DNA of 64,000 bases from Pseudomonadota bacterium (GCA_027624715.1 JAQBTV010000005.1:61635-125634); one strand, 5' to 3'; positions 7,973 to 19,376 are shown, counted from the stretch's first letter. The notes: generated by a model not told the origin, from the sequence alone. Numbers and translations: made by a program.

Positions 7973-9223
7973 TCACCTGACGGCCTGGTCACGCCGCAAC
8001 GGCACTGCTGCCAGCAAGGCGCCGACGAATAACCAGATCAGGTGCCCCTCAGGAAATGTGCGGAAATGTGAATTAAACAGACTGGTCACGCACCAAGCCA
8101 GCAGAACTGCACGAACTACGCCGCTGTGCACCCCGTCACCACTTGTGGCACGGAACGCAACCGCCAGGATCGCAATAAACGCGCCAAGTCCCAACAAACC
8201 GTTCTCGACTAAAATAAAAAGGTATTGATTGTGCGGATCGCGCGTAGGTGCATTCCGCCAGTCCGTTCCCCGTTCGGAAAAATGGCTTCTATATTCCGAG
8301 GGAAAACTGCCAGTACCGTATCCCAGTAATGGGCGGTCCTTGATGAGTGCAAGCGAATTGATCAGAAAGGCCACCCTTACCCCCGCCGATGACCCTTTCG
8401 GCGCAGTCTGATAGGCCCGAACCTCGTCGAAGCCCAGTTGTACGCGTTCGTGGAACTTAGGAGAGACGTTGAACGCGACAACCGCGAAAGCCGCTATCGC
8501 GGCCGCTACCAGCGGTAGTCTGCGCCAGCCGAGCTGCGCACCGCCCCAGACTAGTGCAACACACGCGAATGCCAAATAAGCGCTGCGTGAGATCGAGATA
8601 AAGGCGATGTTCAGGATGAACAGCAGAACTACCGACAGCAACAGCAGACGCAGACGGCGTCCCGCCGCACGCTGGAGTTCCAAACAGCACAGCGCGGCAA
8701 CCACAAATGCCATGCCCTGAACCGTATGGTTGGTCATCAGAACCCCAGAAACTTGTCCTGGCTTAGAGGGGATAATCCCCAGGATAGCCAGATAGGACAG
8801 GACCAGGCCAACGCCAGTGACCAGCACAAAGGCCTGAAGAAACCGCTGTTTCCAGGGATCTTTGGCAAACAAGCCGAGGATAATGAAACCCAACACCAGC
8901 TTACGCCAGGACCACAGAGAATCCCAGCGCTCCGCCCAATTCGTCGTTCCATAAAACATGGCGATCACCAGCACCATAAAAAATAACAGGATTGCCTGAC
9001 CCACGCGTTGTGACGCCGACGCGCGCAAGGTATGCATTGCCTGCCCAGATGCCGCCCAAGTCGCCAGCATCAGAACAATCGCTATACTCGCTGCCGCCGT
9101 CGAAGCGGACACCAACGCCGCTGCCGCAATGGCCATGGTACGACTTGCGTCAAGACAGAGATCGCTCCAGTTCCGCGCTAAGGCCATCGCGGACCGCCCA
9201 TCAGCGCCAGATCTGGTAAACAT
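7973..9223 (-). CDS. O-antigen ligase / polymerase family membrane protein
   Basis: 416 residues, strongly hydrophobic with about ten membrane segments. A long periplasmic loop contains GYGTGSFPSEYRSHF and then RDPHNQYLFILVENG (about residues 327-341). That DPHNxYL motif is the hallmark of the O-antigen ligase (WaaL)/Wzy superfamily, which moves undecaprenyl-linked glycans onto an acceptor or polymerises them. It overlaps the upstream GT25 gene by 23 bases, so the two are coupled. Base composition is clearly higher in G+C than the flanking genes, and codon third positions follow, suggesting transfer. The extreme N-terminus lacks a clear membrane helix for about 25 residues, so a later start is possible. 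Confidence 0.85.
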   Translation of the reverse strand: MFTRSGADGRSAMALARNWSDLCLDASRTMAIAAAALVSASTAAASIAIVLMLATWAASGQAMHTLRASASQRVGQAILLFFMVLVIAMFYGTTNWAERWDSLWSWRKLVLGFIILGLFAKDPWKQRFLQAFVLVTGVGLVLSYLAILGIIPSKPGQVSGVLMTNHTVQGMAFVVAALCCLELQRAAGRRLRLLLLSVVLLFILNIAFISISRSAYLAFACVALVWGGAQLGWRRLPLVAAAIAAFAVVAFNVSPKFHERVQLGFDEVRAYQTAPKGSSAGVRVAFLINSLALIKDRPLLGYGTGSFPSEYRSHFSERGTDWRNAPTRDPHNQYLFILVENGLLGLGAFIAILAVAFRATSGDGVHSGVVRAVLLAWCVTSLFNSHFRTFPEGHLIWLFVGALLAAVPLRRDQAVR

Positions 9224-9944
9224 ACTTGCGCCGAAACTTCTCCAGCCAGAATAGCAGCCGCTGCAGCCAGTTGGGATGTGCCGGCTCCAGGGTCGTTGTG
9301 AACAATCCAGTTTTGCTGCCCTGCTTCACAATAGGATCCTCAAGCCACAGCATAGTTATGCCCATTACAGGATCGATTTCTTCGAACTGGCTGTCGATCG
9401 ACTTGTTAATGCGATGACGTACGATCCAGTCAAGCCGCAAACGCGCCGCATCGTGACCGATAATGTAGGAGTCCGCAAACCGGCCGCGGCTGGAGGAATA
9501 GAGCCTCTGACCGGGTTTGCGCTGGCTGCGTGGCGTATAAAAATTTCCGCCACTCCCGATGAAAATGACTTGGGGCCACGGATGGCGCGATGTCTCCGCG
9601 AGCGCTGCTTTCAAACCCTCCGAAAACCCGTCCTCGAACAACACATCGTCCTCAAGCACCAGCGCGAAACGCTCGCCGCGATCCACGATGCGCTGCAGCG
9701 CGGTGACATGTTTCATGCTGCAGGATTTCTGCGCGGGGGACAGGTCGCTCGACGCAAAATACCGTTTATCTATCTCTTCCGTGAGATCGTCGGCATCCCA
9801 CTCATGTACCAGTTCCGCCTGCAGGTTGAATCGTGCCAGCTGTGCCCGGGCGTGTTTGAGCCGGTCCGTAAACGATCGGACGTTAATCAAGTAGATCGAA
9901 TCGAGGTGCTGCGCCGGGCTCATTGCGGTTCGCTCCCCATCCAT
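9201..9944 (-). CDS. Glycosyltransferase family 25 (LPS sugar transferase)
   Basis: 247 residues from the ATG at 9944, which has GGAG six bases upstream; an upstream ATG at 10046 has no ribosome site and would add 34 residues encoded in AT-rich DNA. Recognisable GT25 features are SIYLINVRSFTDRL near the N-terminus, the SxxSCSMKHV-type block, and the metal/nucleotide-sugar motif FALVLEDDVLFEDGF. A C-terminal basic segment (LQRLLFWLEKFRRKY) could touch the membrane. GT25 enzymes add galactose or glucose to lipooligosaccharide. It is coupled to the O-antigen ligase downstream; both are GC-rich and probably arrived together. Confidence 0.82.
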   Translation of the reverse strand: MDGERTAMSPAQHLDSIYLINVRSFTDRLKHARAQLARFNLQAELVHEWDADDLTEEIDKRYFASSDLSPAQKSCSMKHVTALQRIVDRGERFALVLEDDVLFEDGFSEGLKAALAETSRHPWPQVIFIGSGGNFYTPRSQRKPGQRLYSSSRGRFADSYIIGHDAARLRLDWIVRHRINKSIDSQFEEIDPVMGITMLWLEDPIVKQGSKTGLFTTTLEPAHPNWLQRLLFWLEKFRRKYVYQIWR

Positions 9945-10046
9945 GACCACTCCATTTGTGTATGTTTGACCACGCTTGTGGATAACGGGATCATAGAATA
10001 TAGCTTCTTCGTATTTTTCAAATTTTACTTTTTTAAGTGGCTTCAA

Positions 10047-10498
10047 AGCGTTGAGTGATTAAAGTTTTGAGTAGTTGCAGCAGCATTGTGCAAGTTTCTG
10101 TCCGACTGTAATGTCAACGCTCAATAAAATCAACGACCTATTTTGAGCGCGAAGGTTTCGTGCAATTAAAAAACATATAAATTAATGACTTAAATATTAA
10201 TTACTACGCTCAATATATAGTTTCACGCATTTTTTATACGTAAAAATAATGACTTATAAGCCGTGTGTGAGAAGCGTGTGAGTAGCATATCAGCTGGTTT
10301 AAATCTAAAGTTTTTTAAGTCATTGAAAACACAGACGTGCATTTAAATTACTCACACACTATGTGAGTGTAAGTTTTGGCAATCAACGTAAACGCTAACA
10401 TTTTAGCGAGTTTAGCAGAAATAAGATTATGCACACCACACAAGGAACCAAAATCAACGCAACTCAAGAATGGTGCAGTTGTTAGAACACAGTAATAG
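10047..10498. other. AT-rich intergenic region with an inverted repeat
   Basis: About 450 bases without a credible gene. It is very AT-rich and contains a near-perfect inverted repeat, TTACTCACA (10348-10356) and TGTGAGTGTAA (10362-10372). A related GTGTGTGAG...GTGTGAGTAG stretch lies around 10264-10287. It may hold the promoter and an operator for the PhyH gene at 10553. No known binding site is recognised. Confidence 0.4.
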
Positions 10499-10552
10499 AT
10501 GTTAAGTACAATAAGTTATGGACACTTTAATGTTCAACTGAAGGACACAACT

Positions 10553-11320
10553 ATGCAAGCAGCTCTAGCATCTGAAGAACTTAAAAGATATCGCGAAGAT
10601 GGCATCATCATTCCAAGGGTTGGCTTAGGGATTGATGCAGTTGCAGCTTTAAGGCACAAGTTAGATAGTTTCCTGTCTGAGCAGGGTATTACCGATGCTG
10701 ACTATGTCCCCAATATCCTTGACCGCGATCCCAGCTGGCTGAAGATTGGATCGATGCCTGAAATTTTGGATGTCGTCGAAAAAATCATTGGCGAAGACAT
10801 CATCATCTGGGCCTCCGCCTTGTTCTGCAAAGCAGGTAAAGGTGGTCGTGCAACACCATGGCACCAAGATGGACATTATTGGCCTATTCGACCACTTGAA
10901 ACCGTTACAGCATGGATCGCGATTGACGATGTGAACTCTGAGAATAGTTGTCTGCGCGTCATCCCCGGCTCACATCGCGACCGCGTCAGTTATTCACATG
11001 ATGTAGATAACAGCGACGAAATCATTCTCAATCAAGTAATTAAATCGGAACATTTGCAAAGTGCGCCACCACGAGACATTGAGCTAGCCCCTGGAAAGTT
11101 TTCTATTCACGATGTGTATTTGATTCACGGTGCCAATCCAAACAACTCGGGCAAACGCCGAGCTGGACTTGTATTTCGATATATGCCCGCAAGCTCCCAT
11201 TTCGATCGCCAATTGGCGACCCAACAAGTTAAAGAACTTGGAGTGCCTGATATTTCTCGTCGCAAGCTTTTTCTGGTCAGGGGGACAGATCGCTCAGGGT
11301 TGAACGACGTTCAGCAATAA
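10553..11320 (+). CDS. Phytanoyl-CoA dioxygenase (PhyH) family protein
   Basis: 255 residues from the ATG at 10553, which has AAGGA about eight bases upstream; an in-frame ATG at 10499 is less likely. The Fe(II)/2-oxoglutarate facial triad is visible: H-x-D in PWHQDGHYWP (about residues 103-110) and the distal His in IHGANPNNSGKRRAGLVFRYMP, which also carries the 2-oxoglutarate-binding Arg. DxxNxxNSCLRVIPGSH is typical of the family. Such enzymes hydroxylate or oxidise small molecules and often serve secondary metabolism; the substrate is unknown. A truncated dehydrogenase follows 11 bases after the stop, suggesting the two once formed a catabolic operon. Confidence 0.87.
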   Translation: MQAALASEELKRYREDGIIIPRVGLGIDAVAALRHKLDSFLSEQGITDADYVPNILDRDPSWLKIGSMPEILDVVEKIIGEDIIIWASALFCKAGKGGRATPWHQDGHYWPIRPLETVTAWIAIDDVNSENSCLRVIPGSHRDRVSYSHDVDNSDEIILNQVIKSEHLQSAPPRDIELAPGKFSIHDVYLIHGANPNNSGKRRAGLVFRYMPASSHFDRQLATQQVKELGVPDISRRKLFLVRGTDRSGLNDVQQ

Positions 11321-11331
11321 AGCTTAGAGAA

Positions 11332-11559
11332 ATGGGGAGTATTGCATTTTTTGGGCTTGGCGCAATGGGTGCCCATTTTTTAAACAATCTTGCCAGTGAA
11401 GGCCATCATCTTGCGATCTTCGACACTAACCCGAAAGCCTACCATCGAATTTCGGGGCCTCATGTTCAGATAGGTAACAACCCTGCTGATACGGCACAGG
11501 GTTGTGAATTTGTCATTACACTTCTTCCAACCTCAAGTGCCACGCTGGTTTTGCGGTAA
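11332..11559 (+). pseudogene. Truncated 3-hydroxyisobutyrate/6-phosphogluconate dehydrogenase-like gene (N-terminal piece)
   Basis: 75 residues that match only the start of a beta-hydroxyacid dehydrogenase. The Rossmann motif GLGAMGAHFLNNLASEGH (about 7-24), the NAD-selective acidic residue in AIFDTNP, and EFVITLLPTSS are present. Family members run to about 290 residues with a catalytic lysine near 170, absent here. The frame ends at TAA 11557-11559, exactly where the DNA turns GC-rich and the desaturase region begins. The remainder is not found before guaA. This is the stump of a gene cut by insertion or deletion. Confidence 0.8.
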
Positions 11560-11587
11560 ACGGCCAGATGTCCGGCCAGCGACAGCA

Positions 11588-12583
11588 TCAAGCCGTTTCG
11601 CCCAGTACCTTTTTGCGTGACCTGCCGTTCGCCCAGGCTTGCGCCATGATGTCCAGGTGCACGCGCAGGTACCCTTGGCCGACACATGTAATGTGCGGCG
11701 CAGTGAACCTGTTCACTTCGTGCAGCGCGTGGAACGGAACCGAGGGGCAAAGGTGGTGCTCCGCATGAAATGGCATCTGCCAGTAAAGAAACCTGATGAC
11801 CGGGTTGGTGTAGGTGGTCCTGGTGCTGCTGAGCAAGTTGGGGGTCAGTTGTGCCCCGGCGTGTTCGGCCATCCGAAAAACCCGCATGGTTGGCTCACCT
11901 ACAAGGCGGGGAATTACCCAGAACCAGAGAAAAGCCGACGACCCGTAGTAGGCCGAAACGGCCCCCAGCGTCAGCCAAAACAGGACTTGCATGCGAATTT
12001 CCATGCTGGCCAGGAGGTATTCGGACTCAGGCAGAAATCCTTTGTCAAAATCGTTCCAGCGGCCAGTAATTCCGCGCCAGTACGAAGCCGCACTGCGGAG
12101 CCAAAAACCAATGCCGCTGATGTAATAGATGTAGGCAGAGAACGATTTGGGCACCCGCACGAGCTCGGTATCCCTGCCCTCAAGTTGGGTGTAGGTGTGG
12201 TGGGCTGTGTGCAGATAGCGGAACCAGAAGAACGGACGCGCGATGATGGCACCACAAACCACACCTACCACGTCATTGAGCCAGCGTGCACGGAAGGCTG
12301 TCCAATGCCAGCATTCGTGCAACGGCGCGAACAGGAACACCGACGTGGATCCCAACAAAAACGCAGCAGGAAGCGCCCACGCGGTGCCAAGCGCCAGATA
12401 CAGCAGCCATGCGCTGATGCCGATGACCGCAAAGTGCGCCGCCAGATAGACCAGCCCGGGGCCGTTACGCCGCTGCTGCAAGCGCCGCAGCACCTCCTGC
12501 GGCACGACATGGCGGCCTTCGAGTTCCCACAAAAACAGCGCCGCAGCGGGGAGTACCTGGGGCTTGGAAACAGGGACAGACAT
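11588..12583 (-). CDS. Fatty acid desaturase / beta-carotene ketolase-like di-iron membrane enzyme
   Basis: 331 residues from ATG 12583 (GAGG seven bases upstream); an in-frame upstream ATG at 12640 lies in AT-rich DNA. Three histidine boxes are complete: HECWH (89-93), HTAHH (125-129) and HAEHH (273-277), with membrane pairs before, between and after them. This is the integral-membrane desaturase/hydroxylase superfamily, which uses a di-iron centre and O2. I cannot separate a lipid desaturase from a carotenoid ketolase-like enzyme by eye. The gene is GC-rich, unlike both neighbours, and lies directly against a broken dehydrogenase gene, indicating recent acquisition. Confidence 0.82.
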   Translation of the reverse strand: MSVPVSKPQVLPAAALFLWELEGRHVVPQEVLRRLQQRRNGPGLVYLAAHFAVIGISAWLLYLALGTAWALPAAFLLGSTSVFLFAPLHECWHWTAFRARWLNDVVGVVCGAIIARPFFWFRYLHTAHHTYTQLEGRDTELVRVPKSFSAYIYYISGIGFWLRSAASYWRGITGRWNDFDKGFLPESEYLLASMEIRMQVLFWLTLGAVSAYYGSSAFLWFWVIPRLVGEPTMRVFRMAEHAGAQLTPNLLSSTRTTYTNPVIRFLYWQMPFHAEHHLCPSVPFHALHEVNRFTAPHITCVGQGYLRVHLDIMAQAWANGRSRKKVLGETA

Positions 12584-12724
12584 GGCTTTCCTCAGTGTTA
12601 ATTGTGTAGCTTTACGTGTAACTTTAATGCCAACGCACAACTAAATCAACAACTTAGTTCAGTGTGTGAAATTTTTGTAAAAGTACAATATTGTTATGAA
12701 TCAAAAAATTTTAATTTGGAGTTT

Positions 12725-14293
12725 CTACTCCCACTCAATCGTAGCAGGCGGCTTACCGGAAATATCATAGACCACACGATTAATACCTCTAACTTCGTTA
12801 ATGATTCTGTTCGAGATCTTGGACAATAGGTCGTGCGGTAACGGCGCCCAATTAGCAGTCATAAAATCTGATGTCTCAACAGCTCGGAGCGCTACCACAT
12901 ATTCATAAGTACGTCCGTCACCCATGACTCCAACAGACTTAACTGGCAGAAAAACCGCAAAAGCTTGCGCAGTCTTGTCATACCATCCTGAAGTCACTAG
13001 CTCCTCAATGAATATCGCATCAGCTGCTCGTAGACAATCAGCATATGATTTTTTAACTTCTCCAAGTATCCGTACACCAAGACCCGGTCCTGGAAATGGA
13101 TGCCGAAAGACCATTTTCTGAGGCAGGCCGAGCGCTAAACCTAAGTGACGCACTTCGTCTTTAAAGAGATTTCTGAGAGGCTCGAGAAGCTTCAAGTTGA
13201 GGGTATCAGGCAATCCACCAACATTGTGATGAGACTTAATAGTCTTAGCCTTTTTAGTTTTCGACCCTGCAGATTCAATTACATCAGGATAAATCGTTCC
13301 CTGAGCAAGCCAACGTACATTTTGTAACTTAGCCGCTTCTTCTTGAAAAATATCAACAAACTCGCGTCCAATGACTTTCCTTTTTTCCTCTGGATCAATC
13401 ACACTAGAAAGTGCCTTCATAAACCGCTCTGCGGCATCAACATGAAGCACATTGAAACCTAGATTTTCTTTAAACGTTGCCATGACCTGATTTGCCTCAT
13501 GCAATCGAAGCAAGCCGTTATCTACGAACACACACGTTAGTTGCGATCCAATTGCTTTATGGATCAGCGCAGCCGTAACCGAGGAATCAACGCCGCCAGA
13601 TAGACCCAAGATAACCTCATCATCACCGACCGCTTCTTTGATGCGAGAGACTTCAGTGTCTATAAAGGACGGTACGCTCCAATCAGCTTTACACTGACAT
13701 AGATCTAAGATAAATCGCTTGATTATCTCTACGCCCTGAGAGGTATGTGTAACTTCAGGATGAAACTGAAGTCCATAAAACTTCCGTGCTTCATCAGCCA
13801 TTCCTGCAATTGGCGTGGAATCGTTGGAAGCAATAACTTTAAACCCCTTTGGTAATTCTGTAACTTTATCACCATGACTCATCCAAACATCAAGAAGGCC
13901 ATGATTTTCCGAGTTTGTTCGATCTGATATGTCTTTTAATAACCTCGAATGCCCTCTAGCCCTTACCTCAGAGAAACCAAATTCTCGTTTTGACGCCGCC
14001 AGTACAGTGCCTCCGAGTTGGTTAGCCATTGTTTGCATGCCATAACAAATCCCCAAAATCGGTATACCCAAAGTAAACACGTCTTCGGGAGCGCTGGGGC
14101 TGTCCTCCTCCTCATAGACTGACGCAGGACCACCTGAGAGAATGATACCTCTGGGCTCAAACTCAGTAATTTTCGAAACGTCAATGTCATATGGTAACAA
14201 TTCACAATACACGCCAACCTCTCGAATACGCCGAACAATAAGTTGAGAGTATTGAGATCCAAAATCCAATACAAGTATCCTGTTTTTGAACAT
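12725..14293 (-). CDS. guaA: GMP synthase (glutamine-hydrolysing)
   Basis: 522 residues, the normal length. The N-terminal class I amidotransferase has the nucleophile in GICYGMQ (about residue 84) with HxE at LQFHPEVTH. The ATP-pyrophosphatase domain has the PP-loop GLSGGVDSS (about residue 234). The C-terminal dimerisation domain ends in TIEWE as in most bacterial GuaA proteins. It converts XMP to GMP. The gene follows guaB by about 60 bases on the same strand, so the two form a guaBA unit for guanine nucleotide synthesis. Confidence 0.98.
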   Translation of the reverse strand: MFKNRILVLDFGSQYSQLIVRRIREVGVYCELLPYDIDVSKITEFEPRGIILSGGPASVYEEEDSPSAPEDVFTLGIPILGICYGMQTMANQLGGTVLAASKREFGFSEVRARGHSRLLKDISDRTNSENHGLLDVWMSHGDKVTELPKGFKVIASNDSTPIAGMADEARKFYGLQFHPEVTHTSQGVEIIKRFILDLCQCKADWSVPSFIDTEVSRIKEAVGDDEVILGLSGGVDSSVTAALIHKAIGSQLTCVFVDNGLLRLHEANQVMATFKENLGFNVLHVDAAERFMKALSSVIDPEEKRKVIGREFVDIFQEEAAKLQNVRWLAQGTIYPDVIESAGSKTKKAKTIKSHHNVGGLPDTLNLKLLEPLRNLFKDEVRHLGLALGLPQKMVFRHPFPGPGLGVRILGEVKKSYADCLRAADAIFIEELVTSGWYDKTAQAFAVFLPVKSVGVMGDGRTYEYVVALRAVETSDFMTANWAPLPHDLLSKISNRIINEVRGINRVVYDISGKPPATIEWE

Positions 14294-14352
14294 GAATTTA
14301 TGCTGCCCATTTCAGCTAGTTTAGATTGTTGATTGAAAAAGACACTAAAACA

Positions 14353-16202
<1,850 letters not shown>

Positions 16203-16217
16203 ATTATTGGATAAAAA

Positions 16218-16523
16218 TTACCGCTCTCTGCGCTTTCCCATTAATCTGCCACTTCGCCTCAACTCTTTTGGATCTGCGATCAAGGCACGATAGATTTCGA
16301 TACGGTCACCATCCTTCGCATAAGTACTTGACTTCACCCGTTTACCCCAGACACCAACAGATAAGGATTTGCTCCCCAAGTGTTCTTGAGCGACAGAAAC
16401 GGTTCTGGATATTTCCAAAATATCAGCAATTGTTACCGGACTGACGACCGTCAGGCATTCCGAATACTCTTGGCTCTCAGTAACAAATAAAACATACACA
16501 CTAATTTTAAGGCACTCATGCAT
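16218..16523 (-). CDS. rnfH: RnfH family ubiquitin-like protein
   Basis: 101 residues from an ATG at 16523 that overlaps the ratA stop by 8 bases. The beta-grasp signature GVWGKRVKSSTYAKDGDRIEIYR followed by DPKELRR is diagnostic of RnfH. These proteins are encoded next to ratA and smpB in many Proteobacteria; the molecular role is unclear and the RnfH name comes from linkage to Rnf genes elsewhere. The C-terminus is basic (RRSGRLMGKRRER). Confidence 0.85.
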   Translation of the reverse strand: MHECLKISVYVLFVTESQEYSECLTVVSPVTIADILEISRTVSVAQEHLGSKSLSVGVWGKRVKSSTYAKDGDRIEIYRALIADPKELRRSGRLMGKRRER

Positions 16524-16962
16524 ACAATTTTTCAGCCCTGCGAACAAATGAATCCAAAAGGGTTTCTGCAATTTGATTAAAAACTGGGCCTACAATTTTT
16601 GATACTAAAGCATTCGAGAATTCATATTGCACTTCAAACTCGATTCGACACCCGTGAGACTCAAGTGGCGTAAATGACCATATTCCATGGAGATTCTTGA
16701 AAGGTCCTTCAACCAGGCAGATTTCGATAGTCCCACTCGCGGTTTCTGTCGGCTTCACGATCTGATTCTTTGTCTTGAACGATTTATTAATACCTCTATA
16801 GCCGATGACGATCTCTGCAACCATATGCGTCTCGGATTGTTCTTCAATTGTAGTGCTGCAACACCAGGGTAAAAAATCTGGATAGCAATCCACTCCATTA
16901 ACCAAATCATAGACACAGTTAGCAGAATGCAATACGAGAGCAGATTTCTTTACAATTGGCAT
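16516..16962 (-). CDS. ratA: RatA family protein (START/COQ10-like)
   Basis: 148 residues with the START-domain pattern of the RatA/YfjG and Coq10 group: MPIVKKSALVLHSA at the start, DLVNGVDCYPDFLPWC, VEIxIGYRGINKSFKTKN-like strands, and GPVFNQIAETLLDSFVRRAEKLY at the C-terminal helix. E. coli RatA was reported to inhibit 70S ribosome association, while other members bind ubiquinone. It is divergent from smpB (85 bases apart) and coupled to rnfH, the usual arrangement. Confidence 0.88.
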   Translation of the reverse strand: MPIVKKSALVLHSANCVYDLVNGVDCYPDFLPWCCSTTIEEQSETHMVAEIVIGYRGINKSFKTKNQIVKPTETASGTIEICLVEGPFKNLHGIWSFTPLESHGCRIEFEVQYEFSNALVSKIVGPVFNQIAETLLDSFVRRAEKLYA

Positions 16963-17046
16963 AAAAGATCAATTATCATCTTTAATTATTCAGCATAAAC
17001 ATTTCTTTTAAAATAACATACCGGTTAGCCCAACACGAGATTCATA

Positions 17047-17493
17047 ATGAGTATTATTCAAAACAAAAAAGCCTATCACGATTTTTTTATCGAAGAAAAA
17101 TTTGAGGCTGGTCTATCTTTACAAGGATGGGAGGTCAAAGCCATTCGAGCTGGCCGTAGTCAGCTAAAGGAATCCTACGTCATCATTAGAAGCGGTGAAC
17201 TTTTCCTAATAGGCTCTCATATCAGTCCTCTAAATTCAGCGTCGACGCATATAAAACCAGACCCTGTTCGAACAAAAAAACTATTAATGCACAGCGAAGA
17301 AATTGCAAAACTGATAGGTAAAGTGGAACGCTCAGGATACACGCTAACTCCGCTCGACCTCCATTATTCTGGGGGAAGAATCAAACTTTCCATTGGGTTA
17401 GCGAAAGGCAAAAAACAACATGATAAACGCGCTGTGACTAAAGAGAAAGATTGGCAAAGAGAACAACAGCGACTAATACGACAAAAAAACTAG
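17047..17493 (+). CDS. smpB: SsrA-binding protein SmpB
   Basis: 148 residues, normal length. It starts with [29 protein letters not shown], followed by SHISPL and [13 protein letters not shown] with the C-terminal basic tail [12 protein letters not shown]. SmpB binds tmRNA and guides it to stalled ribosomes during trans-translation. No tmRNA gene is seen in this window. It converges on trpS with only 14 bases between stops. Confidence 0.97.
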   Translation: MSIIQNKKAYHDFFIEEKFEAGLSLQGWEVKAIRAGRSQLKESYVIIRSGELFLIGSHISPLNSASTHIKPDPVRTKKLLMHSEEIAKLIGKVERSGYTLTPLDLHYSGGRIKLSIGLAKGKKQHDKRAVTKEKDWQREQQRLIRQKN

Positions 17494-17507
17494 CAGGAAG
17501 TAGTCGC

Positions 17508-18710
17508 CTAAGTGTAATCTAAGCCCATAGCCTCACGAACATCTTTTATAGTATCTGAAGCTAACTTTCTGGCACGATCATTACCATCCGCAATGATATT
17601 TCTAACCAGCGCTGGGTCATCAATGTATTGTTGCGCGCGTTCGCGAATGGGATTTAAAGTTTTACCAATCGACGCAACAAGAGGCTGCTTACATTCAATA
17701 CAGCCGATGCCTGCCGATTTACAGCCGTCTTGTACCCAGCTTTTCGTTGACTCTTCCGAATAAATGCAATGAAGCTGCCATACTGGGCAATTTTTTGGAT
17801 CTCCAGGATCAGTCCGCCTAACCCGCGCTGGATCGGTGGGCATCGTTCTTATCTTTTTCTCAATAGATACCGAATCTTCTCTTAGCGATATCGTATTGTT
17901 GTAGGACTTAGACATTTTTTGCCCATCAAGCCCAGGCATCTTCGAAGCCGCCGTAAGTAACGCCTGCGGCTCGGATAGAATCATTCTACCTCCACCCTCC
18001 AAGTACCCAAAAAGCCTTTCTTGATCGCCGAAAGATAAATTTGCTGCGTCTTCGATTAACGTGCGAGCTGAATGAAGCGCGGATTCCTCCCCGTGTTCTT
18101 GATAACGGTTTTTCAGTTCCCGATACAATTTGCCGCGCTTAATGCCAAGCTGTTTTAACGCTGCCTCAGCTTTAGCTTCGAATCCTGCCTCTTTACCGTA
18201 AAGATGATTAAAACGACGTGCGATCTCTCGAGTAAACTCAATATGAGGTACTTGATCGTCACCCACCGGAACCAGATTGGCCCGATAAATCAAAATATCA
18301 GCACTTTGAAGTAATGGGTAGCCTAGAAAACCATAAGTTGATAAATCTTTCTCAGAGAGCTTCTCCTGTTGATCCTTATACGAAGGGATTCGCTCTAGCC
18401 AACCAAGTGGCGTTATCATAGACATCAGCAAATGAAGCTCTGCGTGTTCGGGAACTTTTGATTGGATGAATAAAATCGCTTGAGATGGATCAATGCCCGC
18501 AGCCAACCAATCGATCAGCATGTCCCAAACATTATTTTCAATCAGTTGAGGAGACTCGTAATGAGTCGTTAATGCATGCCAATCTGCGACAAAAAACAAA
18601 CACTGGTACTCATTCTGGAGTCTTAACCAGTTTTCTAAAACCCCATTATAGTGGCCTAAGTGTAAGGCGCCAGTTGGGCGCATACCGGATAATACTCGGT
18701 CATCGAACAT
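17508..18710 (-). CDS. trpS: Tryptophan--tRNA ligase
   Basis: 400 residues. Class I synthetase motifs are present: HLGHY (17-21, the HIGH motif) and KMSKS (265-269). GDDQVPHIEFTREIARRFNH is the usual substrate-site region. The length exceeds the 330 residues of E. coli TrpS because of an insert around 178-245 that is common in betaproteobacterial enzymes. It charges tRNA-Trp. It follows the site-2 protease gene by 12 bases and is probably co-transcribed with it. Confidence 0.96.
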   Translation of the reverse strand: MFDDRVLSGMRPTGALHLGHYNGVLENWLRLQNEYQCLFFVADWHALTTHYESPQLIENNVWDMLIDWLAAGIDPSQAILFIQSKVPEHAELHLLMSMITPLGWLERIPSYKDQQEKLSEKDLSTYGFLGYPLLQSADILIYRANLVPVGDDQVPHIEFTREIARRFNHLYGKEAGFEAKAEAALKQLGIKRGKLYRELKNRYQEHGEESALHSARTLIEDAANLSFGDQERLFGYLEGGGRMILSEPQALLTAASKMPGLDGQKMSKSYNNTISLREDSVSIEKKIRTMPTDPARVRRTDPGDPKNCPVWQLHCIYSEESTKSWVQDGCKSAGIGCIECKQPLVASIGKTLNPIRERAQQYIDDPALVRNIIADGNDRARKLASDTIKDVREAMGLDYT

Positions 18711-18722
18711 TAAATGATCCCT

Positions 18723-19376
18723 CTAGATACCAAAAACAAAAGATAAAATCCCAATGATTGATCCCAATATTGGATACATGATCGAACTGAGTACGCCTGA
18801 AGCCATCAACAGCATGATAACCAATAAACCATAGGGCTCAAGCTTAGCTAAATTATAAGCCAGCATGTGTGGCAAGACACTGATCGCAATACGACCTCCG
18901 TCTAATGGTGGCACCGGTACTAAATTTAATACCATAAGTACTAAATTAATCAAAATACCGCCCTTAGCCATTTCGAGTAATGGTGAACTGAAATAATGTT
19001 CAGGCATAATCACCGTCAACTTAACAAGAATGGCCCAACCTATGGCCATAATTAAGTTGGCTCCTGGCCCAGCCGCAGCCACCCAAAACATATCCTTTTT
19101 AGGATTCCTCAAGGCAGCAAAGTTTACGGGTACCGGCTTAGCCCATCCAAACGCCATTTTGCCGCCACTTGCCAACAAAAGGACAGCGGGCACAACAAGT
19201 GTTCCAATGCCGTCTATATGCTTAATAGGATTTAAAGTAATACGGCCCGCTTGATAAGCGGTAAGATCTCCCAGTCGCTTCGCGGCGTATCCGTGTGCTG
19301 CTTCGTGCAAAGTGATTGCCAATACCGCAGGGATTGCGTAAAGGCTCAACAAACGAATCCAATAAACTATATCCAC
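18723..19376 (-). CDS. Site-2 protease family (M50) membrane metalloprotease
   Basis: 217 residues with about six membrane segments. The zinc site HEAAH is at 24-28, and the second metal ligand motif VPPLDGGRIA lies near 155-164. This is the short M50 type without a PDZ domain, different from RseP. Such proteins cleave within the membrane, with unknown substrates in most bacteria. It lies immediately upstream of trpS on the same strand, a recurring pairing in Betaproteobacteria. Confidence 0.88.
   Translation of the reverse strand: MDIVYWIRLLSLYAIPAVLAITLHEAAHGYAAKRLGDLTAYQAGRITLNPIKHIDGIGTLVVPAVLLLASGGKMAFGWAKPVPVNFAALRNPKKDMFWVAAAGPGANLIMAIGWAILVKLTVIMPEHYFSSPLLEMAKGGILINLVLMVLNLVPVPPLDGGRIAISVLPHMLAYNLAKLEPYGLLVIMLLMASGVLSSIMYPILGSIIGILSFVFGI

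Noticed and set aside
7827..8228. 133-residue plus-strand open frame
   Set aside because: Mostly antisense to the O-antigen ligase gene; arises from high GC. No domain resemblance.
9276..10058. 260-residue plus-strand open frame opposite the GT25 gene
   Set aside because: GT25 motifs are clear on the minus strand with a ribosome site; the plus-strand frame shows no family pattern.
11639..12601. 320-residue plus-strand open frame opposite the desaturase
   Set aside because: Desaturase has three intact histidine boxes on the other strand; the plus-strand frame is rich in Arg, Pro and Gly without structure, typical of antisense GC-rich DNA.
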